In this document: positions 1 through 11,559 of the stretch, in pieces | How positions within the stretch are numbered: position 1 is the first letter of the stretch | Layout: the number at the start of each line of letters is the position of its first letter | Translations under genes and position numbers: made by a program | The notes under the pieces: model-generated | Databases searched by the model: none | The model's input: the letters and a program-made list of their open reading frames with translations, nothing else | What the model was told of the DNA's origin: nothing | NCBI GenBank assembly: GCA_948099385.1 | Contig: CANUEZ040000183.1 | Span: forward strand, 3,720,001-3,784,000 | DNA from: Fasciola hepatica | Lineage: Eukaryota > Platyhelminthes > Trematoda > Plagiorchiida > Fasciolidae | DNA length: 64,000 nt | Direction: 5' to 3'

Positions 1-194
1 AAATGGCCCATCATGCAATATGAATTCTCAACTAACCAGTGGAAACCAAGAAACCTCTCGCCGCTCTGCATCCCCGTTAGGATTCACCAACATATCAGCC
101 GAGTCTCAACTGGGTTCTTGAACTCGGATAGTAGTTTGCGCGTGAGTTACGCGTGTGGCGATTAGACTATTGAAACTGGCTCCCAACAATTAAC

Positions 195-260
195 AGTTTA
201 TCAGTGGCTTTGTGCCCTGACGAAGCACTCCTAGTTCGAGTCCTAGCTGGAGCTCAGTCG
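195..260 (+). repeat. tRNA-derived SINE-like relic
   Basis: A box-A-like stretch (TCAGTGGCTTTG) is followed about 25 bases later by a good pol III box B (AGTTCGAGTCCTAGC), the spacing expected of a tRNA-derived promoter. No cloverleaf or anticodon arm is evident, so this is read as a SINE relic rather than a tRNA gene. Confidence 0.35.
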
Positions 261-2064
261 ATTTGCACTGCAGTTGACGACTTCTTGATAGTCAGGTGTA
301 CAGTGTTCCCATGGTTTCTGTTGATGATTTGAGCATTGATACTGAATGATGAACTAATCGATAAGCAACTGAAATTTTTGACTTATTGAAAAAATCCTGT
401 AAAATAATTGTTAAAAACTTGAAAGTAATTTCTCTCGCCACTGGTATCTGGGGTACACGTTGCTTCAAATCAGAACATCATTCTTCTTACTGTATTTCAC
501 AGACCAGACATTCTACCGTCGTTTCTCTTTCGTGCCTACTTGCTGCGCAAATAAGCAAGCGAGGCAAAACCAACCTGGCTCGCGCCTGGACACCAAAATT
601 CGTCTATGTTGAAACTGATCTCCTTTCTCTTCTCCTTCTCTATGCAAATGATGTAGGTTTGAAATGTATGAATAAAATTAGCATATCTTCTCTAGCCGAC
701 CAAATAAGCAGTTTCACGACAGACAAGAAACATGTGCAATGAGAGCAGAAACATGGAAAGACAACCCCGTGGTCTGGATTCGGAGTGCTCATGGGTGTCC
801 GGTTTAACTTGTGCAATATCAAAAGTCTTCTCAGCATAAGTCTCTTTCACATACCGTGGCTTCAAGTTCGAATTCCGCGTATTGTGTGTCGACTGTGGTA
901 GAATTATACAACGTTGTACTTCTGTACACAATGAAGATAGAGTGGTCTTTCCAAAAGTTAAATAGTACTCTTCGGTCGCATGTAGAAGACGACTGGTAAG
1001 GTATAAATTCGTTAGCATGAAAACAATTTATCGTTTGAAAGACTAACCGAAGAATTCAATCAAAAGTCGTCAACAAAGCGTGACGAAAAAGTTCATGGGA
1101 GACATTCAAAACAAGTAAGGTCCTCGAACGAGCTACGAACAGTGCAGAAGAAAGGCTTTCTTCCTTTAATTTTGACAATAAACGGCGACTCTGCCACCGT
1201 CAAACAACGCTGATCGTACAACATCAGGTCAGTCCATCACATTTGTCCTTGTGCCATTCTTCGCCAACTTGTGCATCGCGTACAACTTCACTTGTATCTG
1301 TGGATGCAGATAGATGGACAAAATCGATAAGCAGCTTGGTATGCACGCCGCAGAACACATTCCAAGATGGTTGTAAAAATTACGCCCGGGGTGTACAGCT
1401 TATGCGTTAATCAAATAACCAATTGAGACGGGGTCAACCCACTTGACGCGTTCTGCGTAGTTTATCGTGCTAAGTGGCCGAGGATTGCGGCAAGTAGAAT
1501 ATTTGTCCCGATTCTGTCCAACCAAAAACAGATGGTTACTGACCGAACGTTAGCTGGGGAACATTCACCGTTGGCTATTCCCTCTGTCCATTTCTCCACT
1601 ATTCTGGCTCCCGTTTTCCCCAATTTCGACATTCAATCCCATTTTGACCTGCTTCTCTGTTATAACTAGTTTAATGCTCCTTTTCATTCCAATTTCCCGA
1701 TTGTGGCCTCAAGCATATCTGGTCCTAGTTTCCCATGACTGTTCCGTGTTGATGGAACTGAATAGCCAGCATGTTAAATCATGCCTAAAATAAAGATATG
1801 TCCTAACATTACAAAATACAGCAGCAGGAATGCGATTGGAATGTCTGTGTCCATGACGTTTCACATACTCATGTTGTCTCTAAAGGAATGCATGCTGCGA
1901 CGACTGTTGAGCCAGTCAGCGGTTAGCGTCTACCGATGACGTCTAACGCATGAACATGCTAGGTTTCCGGCAATGTACGTTGTGAGTGGTCATTCCCGCT
2001 ATCAAACCCCAGAATGATATTGAAAACAGCAATGAGCTTAAAGTGACTAGTGGTTTTTTTTGAC

Positions 2065-2083
2065 TACACACACACACACACAC
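2065..2083. repeat. (CA)n microsatellite
   Basis: An uninterrupted run of about nine CA units directly after a T-rich stretch. Confidence 0.9.
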
Positions 2084-2760
2084 CCAAAAAGAATTAGCAA
2101 ATCTCTCCCTGCCCCAAGACAAGGACTTCGTGCTTCAAACTACGTAGTTCATCTTGATACAAGAGTTCAGAAAAACTCCTGACTAAATGACTAACTGCAC
2201 TTAGTTACTTATGTTCCTCAGTTTTCCCTCTATGCTACTTTACTGTCTTTCTATAATATTTCCCTCTAAAACAGAGTTTTAAAATTTTACAGCACGATAT
2301 AATGATAACTATCTCAACTTCTTTATCCCAAATGACAAACCGATTGATAAACTTGGAAATAAGCTTTCCAAATAGTACGTAAAGTGAGTCCATAAGAGAT
2401 ACCTGTGGACTATTTGCACAATATATATGTCAACTTGCTACCCGCTACTCTCACTAGTAAAGGATCTGATTTACGCTGTTTCACTTCTCGTATACATATT
2501 CGTAAAACTGACCATTTCCCCCAACTCGCTGGAATCCTTCAGCAAACAGAGAGAATAGCGACCGAATTACGCAATGACCTGGCTGAATAAATGCAGTTTG
2601 ACCACTTTCCTTCTATTTTTATGTTTTTAGCGGACGAAATGTGATCACAAGTGCCAAAAAATCACACAGATATGCAAATATTCAAATTTAAATCCGTTAA
2701 GAATTGTAATATTCGTTTGTGCACCAGAACCAGTTGACAAAGACAGAAAATTTTCTGGTT

Positions 2761-2776
2761 GAGAGAGAGAGAGAGA
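2761..2776. repeat. (GA)n microsatellite
   Basis: A perfect run of eight GA units. Confidence 0.9.
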
Positions 2777-3630
2777 AAAGGCAATCAAAAGCACGTGATA
2801 CAAGTATCCTTACTAGTGACAGTTGGTCACGGCATTTGTTGTCTACACGTACCTAACAGGCGAATCTCATTGGTTCCATCCAAATTAGATTGTTCGAAAA
2901 TTTATGGCTGTAACCTCACTTGAATCGTAAGGTCCTTATAGAGAAAATGTTCAAAAGCTTGTTAGAAATTTCTACCAATAACCTAACTTAGTAACAAGCA
3001 ACCGCCTGTGCCCTTGAGCATAATTACCTGATCACATAGTTTCGGTTTGTAGCCGGAAAAGTAAAATGGCACGAATTTTTAAAACTCCAACTCTATGCAT
3101 TCTGACCTCCCTTATCCAGTTAACTTTAACCTCCCACAACGTAAAAACGTTTGAAAAGTAAAACATTATATTTTGATTGTGAACATTGCACAGTTTTCAA
3201 AGGAACGAGTGGCAGTGAGAAAATAAACAACAGATATATCATCCAAACCATTAGTTTTAGAAGTTTGCGTTTTTGAGCTGAACCAGCTATTCAGGTGGGT
3301 CTTTTTCTTGTTGAGATCTTGGAGATCGTTTTGAAGGATACTGAGGCCAACTAACGTGAATGGGGCAGATTTCAGATTATGCAGTTTGCCCGTCTGTAAT
3401 ATCAGTTCAGTTCAGTGCAATTCCGTTCGAACAACCATCAAACGCGTACTAGATGCGCAGGTCTTATTTGCTATCTCTCAGCGGGAACCTCAATTAGAAA
3501 TCAAAATATCCGAAGAATAGAAAAATTATGGAACATATCTACAAATACTAGCATCAGGCAGATCAAGAAAGTTTGTGAATAGAATGGCGCGACTGATCGC
3601 GACGCAGCCCTATCCTCCCATGTATCCAAC

Positions 3631-3740
3631 CGCTGGCTGAGTGGCTCGCTTGGACTTCATCCAGGAGACCTAACATGAGCTACAGGGCCAAATCCACTGG
3701 TCAGGATTTTCATACCTTGATTCCGTATCGTAGACTGGCT
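3631..3740 (-). mobile_element. RTE-like LINE 3' tail fragment
   Basis: This stretch is a diverged copy of the segment repeated at 4740-4860, 27040-27180 and 28150-28290 (landmarks: 'gtggctcgcttggacttca', 'ccaaatccactggtcagga', 'ttttcatacc'). In better copies the minus strand encodes the last part of a non-LTR polymerase protein with a Gly-Trp-Gly-Pro-Arg-Asp-Pro block. Here the reading frame is lost. Confidence 0.5.
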
Positions 3741-4705
3741 ACTCAGTCACACCTGGGACGAGTACGATACAACTATTCTCCCATGATAATAGGACGGTCT
3801 CTACGACCATATCAAATACAAAGATAAGCTTTAAAAGAGAGGAGGCAACCCTGATGAACACCATTTCCCGTAGTAAACTCAGCCGAAAATTCGACGTAAA
3901 CCCGAACTTGACCTCGGATATTGTGTACAGAGATTTTCTGATGAAAATGAATCTATCTGGTACAACGTTCAACAAGAAGCAGTGCCACAGAACTGTGTGG
4001 CCAACTGATCTAAATGAACATTCCAAGTTGAGGAAAACAAAGTTAGTGGGCCTCTAAATGCTGCGCATATGTTCTTGAATGCGCCGAAGAGTAGATATAT
4101 GAAGGTAGCACTTAGTTCTCGCTCGAGCACTGTTTCCGAGAGCTAGATGAGCGGTGGAGAATAATTTTAGCAAGCCACTTAGATGCGATGCTAGTCCGAC
4201 TTACTTCCTTATGATTTTAACGGGTTGACCTGTCGCCTGCCTTAAAAATCGTGATTTAACTAGGTCATGAGCCAGGCCTATTGAGCTTTGTGGTTTTCTC
4301 ACGGTTTCGTCCTTTGTGCTTTTAAAGATTGTCCCTGAAATTTTCTCATATTTACTGCGGAAGACTAGATCGTGTGTTTGTTGTGACACCGAAGGTTTTT
4401 GTTACATTTCAGTGTATTCTAGTAAACTTTATCCGAGAAGTTTGAATTGGTGATCTACTGGCCATTCTGATTCATCAAGCAGGTCACGCACATTTCCAAC
4501 TTCTCCGCAGAAATTACTCGAGGGAAACATTTGAAAACCTTGCAACATTCAGCTCAGTTTAGTTCTCCTAGGATCAATTCTGTGCTCTGAATCTCGTCGC
4601 TACCTCATAGGATTAGCAAATCGACAGTAAAATCGATCGAAATAAAGCAAGTTAGAAATGATCATGCTGATTAGGAAAGCTTTCAGATACATCTAAGCCA
4701 CAGAC

Positions 4706-5130
4706 CATGACACCAAAACATGTCACCTTATGTCTTCAACGATTTGCTAAGCGGATCTCGTAGAGTCCAGTGTGGAATCCTGACACGTTCTACCTGGCCA
4801 AGTTTACTGGTTGAGATTGTCATGTTTTTTTCATATGCCTTCGATGGACCACCTCGACTCATCTCCCAAACGCTACTAGTCTTTGAGAACAGTGCACACA
4901 GCGGGAGTTTATTTGTTGGCAATGTTGTACCACATGCCCCAACCACCGTAACCGGTTCAGATTTGCGGCATGCTCCATTGACTGGCTTCTGATTCCCAAC
5001 AGTCTGAATGTAACCTCACAGTTGTTGATGCACTGTTTCCACCGCAATGGGACAATACTGCAAGAACATCGATGCTCAAACACCGATGGTCTTCACATAT
5101 TGCTGCCTATAACGGCTACCTTTCTCAGCC
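4706..5130 (-). mobile_element. RTE-like LINE fragment, end of the reverse transcriptase ORF
   Basis: On the minus strand, 4859-5083 reads as a coding relic containing RLRWLGHVV, the Arg-Trp-Leu-Gly-His-Val landmark found near the C-terminus of many RTE-clade polymerases, preceded by 'EHRCSCSIVPLRWKQCI', which resembles the block after the RT thumb. A second minus frame (4728-4946) carries VRIPHWTLRDPLSKSLKT, the downstream Gly-Trp-Gly-Pro-Arg-Asp region with changes. The two frames are offset, so at least one indel has occurred. The DNA also matches 28150-28530. It is a dead, 5'-truncated copy. Confidence 0.65.
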
Positions 5131-6389
5131 GTATGGAAGGACTTTCACAATGCAAACCCGACTATACTCAACCTGTTTTCGCCAAAGGTGACCCTGATTG
5201 GTAAAAGCCAAACTGGCCCTCAGTAACCGCAACGTTATTACATCCAATATCCGACTATCATATGATACGTAACTGACCAGGTAAGAAAGCTTATATACCT
5301 AGGCTAAGGATTTTACTGTTAGAGCAAGGTTTGGTGTGGGAGCAACCCAGTTCTGCAGCAGCAGTTTACAGTTTGACTGAGCGAATCGCTTCTCCACGCT
5401 GTAATTAATACTATCTCGAAAATCTGGTGACTTGATTGGGTCTCCATTGAGAATAAAACCTCGTATTCCCTGTATTCTAAGTCACACAATTCACTATCCC
5501 CCTTTTACCCAGTATGACTGAAGGTTTTGCAAAGCAGGGTAATCCAGCGACCATGTTCTTTGAAGTTGAAAAATGGATTCTTGGCCTGAGAAAATTGAAG
5601 CAGTTAGTAAAAAAGTCAAATATTTAATTCCGCAAAACTAAGGGGACTCAGTGTGGTGTACCGCACTAGACAATGTATACTTCTTAAGGTCAGCCATCGT
5701 GAACATGGAAGCAAAAACCATTAGGGAGAAGGAGTACAACGCGTATGACTTATCGATCCCACGAACGGGATAGATGCAAAATCTAACATTCACCGCATAT
5801 ATGCCAATTCTACCAGATCTCACCTATAAAATTCCGTCAAATAAACTGTTGATAGTCACTCTGCTCTGTATCCTATGATATCCCAAGACAATAATTTTTT
5901 ACCGATTGAAAAATAAACGCCAGTTGTAAGTCAGCATATGCTTGCCCTGATTTCCTTCTCGAGTCAATATACTCACGAAATTTTATGAGAACGCAGATAT
6001 TAGGAAAGAGAGTTCTAAAAAAGTCAGCGTATTCAATAGGAGACCTAGAGTTTTTAATCTTAATTAACCAATTCTGCATACAGACTGGCAACGCTCGAAT
6101 CCTAACTGGAAACCATGGAAGCGCTATTGTGCATCTGTTTTGCCTGACTCGTCGGGAATAATAAACTGTGCAGGAAACACAAACACCTAGTTCCAGATGG
6201 AACCTGATTCCTCCCAATCTAAGGATACTCAAACTGATGAATTAGTCAGCTAATGTGTTCATTTAAAGTGAACACGTGCGGAGAATTCACTCAACATGAG
6301 AGTCAATCCCTTTGCGAGCAATAGATTGTTACGTTTTGAAAGTCACTGACGAAACGGCGTTAGACCATGTGCTGATGTTCAGCAATCCA

Positions 6390-6470
6390 TTGAGTTCCAA
6401 CCCGGGTGGCTCTGTGGATAGGTGTTCGACTTACAGTCGTTCACCGAGAATTTGGACAGCAATGGGGGCT
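6390..6470 (+). repeat. tRNA-like (SINE) relic, box A part
   Basis: The sequence 'ggtggctctgtggataggtg' followed by 'cgacttacagtcg' resembles the D-arm and anticodon stem of a tRNA-derived SINE. The expected box B is degraded ('gaatttggacagc'), so this is only suggestive. Confidence 0.3.
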
Positions 6471-6975
6471 TGGTGAATATACACACGATAATCCAGCCTC
6501 GTCAGAAGTAGTAGTAGTCAGTTGCCGTCCCGATTACTGCATGTGACCTTTTTCAAGATCGGTTCACTTATTAGTTTACGTCACTACCACGTTTATGCAT
6601 GACGTTGACTAACTTGACTCAATTCAGTTCATGGTTTACTGAAACGTCTATTGAGTTATTACTATTGCCGGGGTAAACGTAAGTTATTGAATCTTTCGTT
6701 AGTTATGCAATTTAGGTTAAAACCAATATTGTTCCTACATCCGTCTCCCAATACAGATGGTTAAAAGTGGCAAATAAAAGACACACTGGCAGCTTTATTG
6801 CGTATGCTGAAGTTCACTCGTTTTTCTAAGGATTTTGCTCCCATCTATAAAGTTTTACCACTTTTCTACCTTATCAGTATCGGCATATCCGGTCTCTCAT
6901 TTCTCTCTGACATACATACTTGTTCCTCTGTCTACACCCACCTCTCCCTCTCCGAAATTCCAATCCGGTACGTAG

Positions 6976-7168
6976 CTAACAATGTGAGAATCTACGGGGA
7001 CACCCTGAACAGCGAACTGCCCTACATTACTCTTCAACTTGGTTTGAATGACACTGCCGAGACTGTGGTGTTATGGACACTGGAAAAGTACGGGCTGAAC
7101 AAACAAACGGATCCACGTGACTATTGCCTTGTTCAGATGAATATTCCTCCACGGGGTGAACGTTTACC
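6976..7168 (+). CDS. AFDN: afadin-like exon A: Ras-association domain 2, first part
   Basis: Encodes local residues 1-64. The peptide contains VRIYGDTL, LEKYGLNKQ and RDYCLVQMNIPP, matching the second RA domain of afadin/canoe (an RIYADSL-like start, the LEKYGL helix and a DYCI-like strand). This ubiquitin-like fold binds Rap1/Ras-type GTPases at the membrane. The acceptor is placed at the AG ending at 6975 after a pyrimidine-rich stretch; the exon then starts with the last two bases of a codon (phase 1 intron upstream). The donor is a canonical gtaagtg after two bases of a Pro codon (phase 2), and exon B supplies the third base. The start is less certain than the end, because the open frame continues upstream through intron-like hydrophobic sequence. 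Confidence 0.85.
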
Positions 7169-7972
7169 GTAAGTGAATCAGTGCTCACTGCAACGGTTTC
7201 CGGTGTCGAACCAAATTTTCTCATCCTATTGATCCTAGACAGAGAGTAGGGTAAATGTATTATTCAGAAGAAAAATTTATCCGTTCACTGCTGTTTTTGG
7301 TAAAACTGGCTTCGCTTTTATTTGTACACTATGTACAGTATAACGATCATTCAATCAGGATTCTCATTGTTTTTTTACGATGGTCTCATGTTTGAGTGCA
7401 ATGAAAGGGTCATACCCATTACTGATGGCAGTCCGGTAGTCCAAAACTCTATCCCCTCTGCGACACTAAGTTCAAACCCCGTCATCTCTGGTCGTATTCG
7501 TGGCAAACAGTTATCCACTATCACCCTTCTCGTTACAAAATCTGATCTACTGAGGGGGGAGGGTCCTGTCTTTCCACACTCTCAGGCTCAGGGTCAAGTT
7601 ATCGTTTATTCTTGATGGTGCAGAGTGGACCGTTGGAGTTATGAGACTAGCCACTTTCACAGCACTCACGCAAAAGAATGAAATGCGAAAGACTAGCTAC
7701 AGAGGCTCAGAGCACTATCAGATAACTGACCACCACTTGGGATTGTAGACCACACAAAACCTGGATACGGCTAATTATTGCCCATCTCTTACTGCTAATA
7801 GTAGTAAAACTAAGATTGCGAGACGGGCGAGGACACTTGTATTCGAAGGCCAAACAAATTAAGTTCATGAAACACATACAATCATTTATATAGCCCTTTT
7901 CCCAGACCGCGCTGCGCCAACATTACTCTTGCGGCTGCCTGAGTATTTTGGCTGCGTTCTGGTCAGTTACCT

Positions 7973-8542
7973 GTGGCCGTTAGCTTGGTTCTCTTGGGTA
8001 CCATTTCTGTTCGGCTGATCCGATTGTCCCGGTTGACAGCTTGGCCTGTAGCCTCTCACCTGGGCTATGTTTCGGGTCTCCTGAGATCCTGCTGCTTCCC
8101 AGTTGCTAGTCCGTATGTCTCCTGTTGTCTGCTTCGGGATGCCTCGGATTTATTCGTTGTCTGTTCTTTGGCCTGTGGCTCTCTATTAGCTGGCCTGATC
8201 GGTTCCATATTCGTGTCGTCTTGTTGCTCCAGCACTCCCCGTTACAATATCATGAACTCCGTCGTCACGAATCTGCTTCTGTGGTTTAAGTGCACTCCCA
8301 AAAGCCACCCAAATACAGTGTCTGTCTCAACCTGTCATAAAGCTAGTATTGGCTTTTCATTCCTTCGGATAACTACGGAATTGTGGAACGTTCTCCCGCT
8401 CTCTGTATTGCCTCTTTCCTTCAGTGGTCACACTTTCAAGCCAAGAATGAACAAACTGATGCTTACATTACTGCCCCCCTCCCTATGGTACAGGTCTCTG
8501 CTGTCACCGGGTCTAATGACAGTCATAGTCAATCTAATGTGA
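7973..8542 (+). mobile_element. non-LTR retrotransposon C-terminal relic
   Basis: The + frame ends with FLRITTELWNVLPLSVLPLS followed by a short basic stretch. The pattern R-x-x-x-x-LWN-x-LP followed by a 'SFxxR/K' stretch is typical of the last 40-60 residues of Jockey/CR1-type polymerases. The frame is open for 189 codons, but the upstream part is low-complexity Ser/Cys/Leu-rich sequence and no RT motif is visible. It is an RT tail at best; clade is unassigned. Confidence 0.4.
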
Positions 8543-10096
8543 TTTTGTAGTGGTTTACTGCAAGATCACCTTTATTGTATGCGGCTGACTTCCCCTCCCC
8601 CACCGCACTACCCTAGTGGGTCTACATTATCAGGTGTCTCTGTACAAAACAATATAAAACTGTTTAGCAGGAGAAAACATGTAGAACCTCGAAACTCCTT
8701 GTTGGCCTTTATTCGGTCAAAGACTTATCATCAAATAGATATGATACATCCAATTCCAAAATCTGACTGTTCAGTAAGCTGACTAGCTGTGTACAGCCGT
8801 CCATTCAGGACACAGACAAGCAAAGGTTAGGTAATCAGCTCTTATCTTGATCAGAAGTGAAGCTGCTCATGGTTCTTGTACCACTTCTCAGAAAATCGTG
8901 AAGATAACTAACGAAATATTGAAATACGAATGGTGAACAGAATACTGGACTGTTCATCCAGGGAGAAATCGAAATGTTCTGAACCACAATACCCAGAATC
9001 CTTGGACCTAATTTCTGAAACACCGTAATACCATGTTACGATTTCAATAAATTCAAAGTTAGAGACGCTGAAATCGCAATTTTAATTTAAGCAGTCACTT
9101 ATCATGTGAAAAAGTACGGCGGCTCAGCGGGAACCTCACACGTAACCGGAAACAGTTCTTTTGTCGCATGGAGAAAACACGAACAGAGAGCAAGTTCGTT
9201 TTTGGTAACACCATACTTGCGGCTAAAATAGTTACATTTATAGGGTAGAAACGCATAATTTACCAACAACATCTGTGTCAATGTGATTGGATACCCATGA
9301 AAATTTGAGTCGCGCAGTTAGAAAAAAGATGGGAGGACAACGGGTATTGTTCAGTGGTTGAAAAGCAGTCAGCGAGACCGAGGGTACGTGGTTTGGGGAA
9401 TTACGCATTTCCGCTTTCAACCAAAGGGTCAGCGTTTGGGTCACTCAGAGTTCGAAAGCTGGTTTCGAATCGCGGCCAGGGTGATTAGTGTGCCGAATCA
9501 CTCTTGAGAACAAAACAATCTGATCGTCAGAGCCTCTACCACTGCTGAATTTTCTTTCCGATCGGCATTCGGTGCTTTCGTGGGGTTTTTGTGAACTATT
9601 TTGAACTAGTCTTCATTCACTTGATTTCCAATGTTCCCTAGACGAACCACATTGCACTGACAATGACGTTTCCGTTTCCCATTATCAGTCATGCCAGTTT
9701 TGGATCACCGATCCTTTTTGAGCTGCTGTGTTGTTCCGCCGAGGTAGCTTGACTAACATGAGCAAACAGAAGAATAGTTTACCATGGCACTGGCGAGGAA
9801 AGGTAACCTATTCTTAGGGATGGTTGGGATCACCGACCGGCTGGTAAAGTAGGCATGCTTGTTGGTAGAGGGGGAAAAAACAGGTGGCTGCCTTTTCTAG
9901 GCGTCTTGGGAGTAAATCACTATGTCGTCTTCTGTGAGAGGGGGTTGATTGTATAGTTTTGCTACATAATCGCGATAAACACCGACTAAGGATACTTGAG
10001 GCACTGTCGATCGCTCACACTGGACCGCCCATGTGTGTTCAAAAGCGTATGACCTTCACCTTCAACCTACAATGGCTTTAGCCAACCACATGCAGT

Positions 10097-10107
10097 CACA
10101 CACACAC

Positions 10108-10165
<58 letters not shown>
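10097..10165. repeat. (AC)n-(AT)n compound microsatellite
   Basis: About six AC units followed by about 28 AT units (10110-10165). The open frames that cross it (Ile-Tyr repeats) are artefacts of the repeat. Confidence 0.95.
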
Positions 10166-10166
<1 letters not shown>

Positions 10167-10559
10167 GACCTGGAGCCCCATAAAACTGCTTTTAATATTC
10201 ATTTCATTTCATGTCGTGGTCATTTTTCTCGCTGGACTTCATACGTACGCGGCTGATGAGGGTATACGAAAAGAATTCCTCTGGCACTGTTTGTCTCCTG
10301 AATTGTTATTCAAGTATAGTTCTTTATTTTCAGTGGTTAATAACGACTGTCTCTTTGATCTCTATGTTAACTTCTAAATTAAACTTTTGGTGCATCAGTT
10401 TTTCAGAAGTTTCACTCCAGCCTGTCTGATTCTTTACCCATCGTCCCAACCAAATATATCATTTACACACAAAATGCGAGGGAAAGAATTCGGTTTCGTG
10501 CGTGTTCCACAGGCACTAAGCCGACGGGATTGGTCTACTGTCTTGTCTATGTTGGCTTA

Positions 10560-10930
10560 TGGTATTCAAAAAGATGTATTTTGTAACTGTCACCATTTTT
10601 GAAACACAGATGACGTAAACAAGAAATGAATTTGATATCAAACATCTGGAACACGGAAAGGTGAACGGAAAACGAGAACATCCATCGGTGATAGTCAATA
10701 TGCATCGGCTGCTGGTGACGGACGGTAGAGGACCCTTGAAGTCAGCACACAATGGACTAGCATCTGTGTAGCTTTTATGAGGGTTCTGTGAGCGGGTTGA
10801 CAAAGCTGTGGTTCGACAATGGCATACATACGGCAGTGAGAAATGACAAATCGCACTTCTTCGATAAAAAAAATGGAAGGTTTTTAAGCGCACAAAGTGC
10901 CTCAGATGAGTGACTCCTGGGTGGCAGACT
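10560..10930 (-). mobile_element. Ty3/gypsy integrase remnant
   Basis: The minus frame contains LCALKNLPFFYRRSAIC, the end of the integrase zinc-binding (HHCC-type) region, then CADFKGPLPSVTSSRCILTI and TDGCSRFPFTFPC, matching the start of the integrase catalytic core of Ty3/gypsy polyproteins (the first catalytic Asp sits in the DFKGPLP block). The second Asp and the Glu of the DDE triad are not visible because the frame decays below about 10,640. It is the 3' end of the same minus-strand element as the segments at 11160-11520 and 15040-16400. Confidence 0.75.
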
Positions 10931-11159
10931 GTCTGACGGAGGTTCCTGAGGTCATGTTTTGCATGAGATGCAGCGCAGAAAATACGTGATAAGGCATCAA
11001 CTTCGGAATTTTGCCATCCTGGGGGACAAAAAATATCATTATAAAAGACAAAAGCCCTAATTTACACCGTTTGATTTTACCCTTCTTTATTTGTCCTTTC
11101 TATTGCATTCCACATATTAAGCACACTGATCGTTGCTCTGCAACCAGTGTGAATTGGTG

Positions 11160-11540
11160 TCCTAACAAATAGTGTCACCACTTTCTAACAGACTCAATAA
11201 CAGTTTAAGCTTCCTTTTCAACAGCCGAATAAAGAGTGAAAGAACGCGAGAGAAAAACACCAAGGGCCACCAGATCTGATTTAGTGTTCGCTGAAGCGAT
11301 ATCAGATGTGTCGGTTTGGATTGACAGCGGGATGGTGAATGCTGCATGCAGAAGGTTGGTTTTCAATGATCCGAATGCTCTTAATATGCGCATATCTTCC
11401 CCCCACCCTCTGATTGGGCGGTTCGTTCTGTGGATTATAAAACAATGGATATATGTCATCATGACAATCAAAGTTGTTCCATGCAACTACAAAACTGAAA
11501 GCATTGTTACGCATGTAACGGATACAGTCTCATTCTGTCA
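11160..11540 (-). mobile_element. Ty3/gypsy RT connection and RNase H remnant
   Basis: Three minus frames together cover this domain: FSFVVAWNNFDCHDDIYPLF (end of the RT/connection, about 11420-11505), SLKTNLLHAAFTIPLSIQTD with TSDI and YSAVEKEA (the RNase H start and its Tyr-Ser-Ala-Val-Glu-Lys-Glu-Ala block, about 11205-11350), and WWPLVFFSRVLS in another frame. Frame changes between adjacent motifs show indels, so it is dead. It lies about 3.5 kb from the RT palm at 15040-15462, although these parts are normally within a few hundred bases of each other; the gap is an insertion. Confidence 0.75.
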
Positions 11541-11559
11541 GGATTCCGTGGTCAATATA

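Larger units (their letters stand above)
1..6975. other. upstream intron/5' flank of the afadin-like gene; no exon recognised
   Basis: No host exon is supported here. Because exon A begins with two bases of a split codon, at least the 3' part of this stretch is intron. It contains a SINE-like relic near 195-260, a CA run (2065-2083), a GA run (2761-2776), minus-strand LINE 3' pieces (3631-3740 and 4706-5130) and a tRNA-like piece near 6390-6470. Two moderate minus-strand open frames (692-1018, 5873-6232) show no recognisable domain and no splice context. The remainder shows nothing recognisable. An RA1 exon was looked for and not found, so RA1 is probably further upstream. Confidence 0.6.

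Noticed and set aside
692..1018. Minus-strand open frame of 108 codons.
   Set aside because: No domain, no splice sites and no promoter context; composition is like the surrounding non-coding DNA.
5873..6232. Minus-strand open frame of 119 codons.
   Set aside because: Not recognisable, no splice or promoter support; a chance open frame is sufficient.
10245..10285. Possible hammerhead ribozyme core (CTGATGAG followed by CGAAA).
   Set aside because: The eight bases between the two core boxes cannot form a stable stem II, and no flanking stem I/III pairing was found; a chance match beside a microsatellite.
10033..10377. Open frame of 114 codons with an Ile-Tyr repeat.
   Set aside because: It is a translation of the (AT)n run; the frames at 55175-55357 and 55183-55398 are the same artefact.
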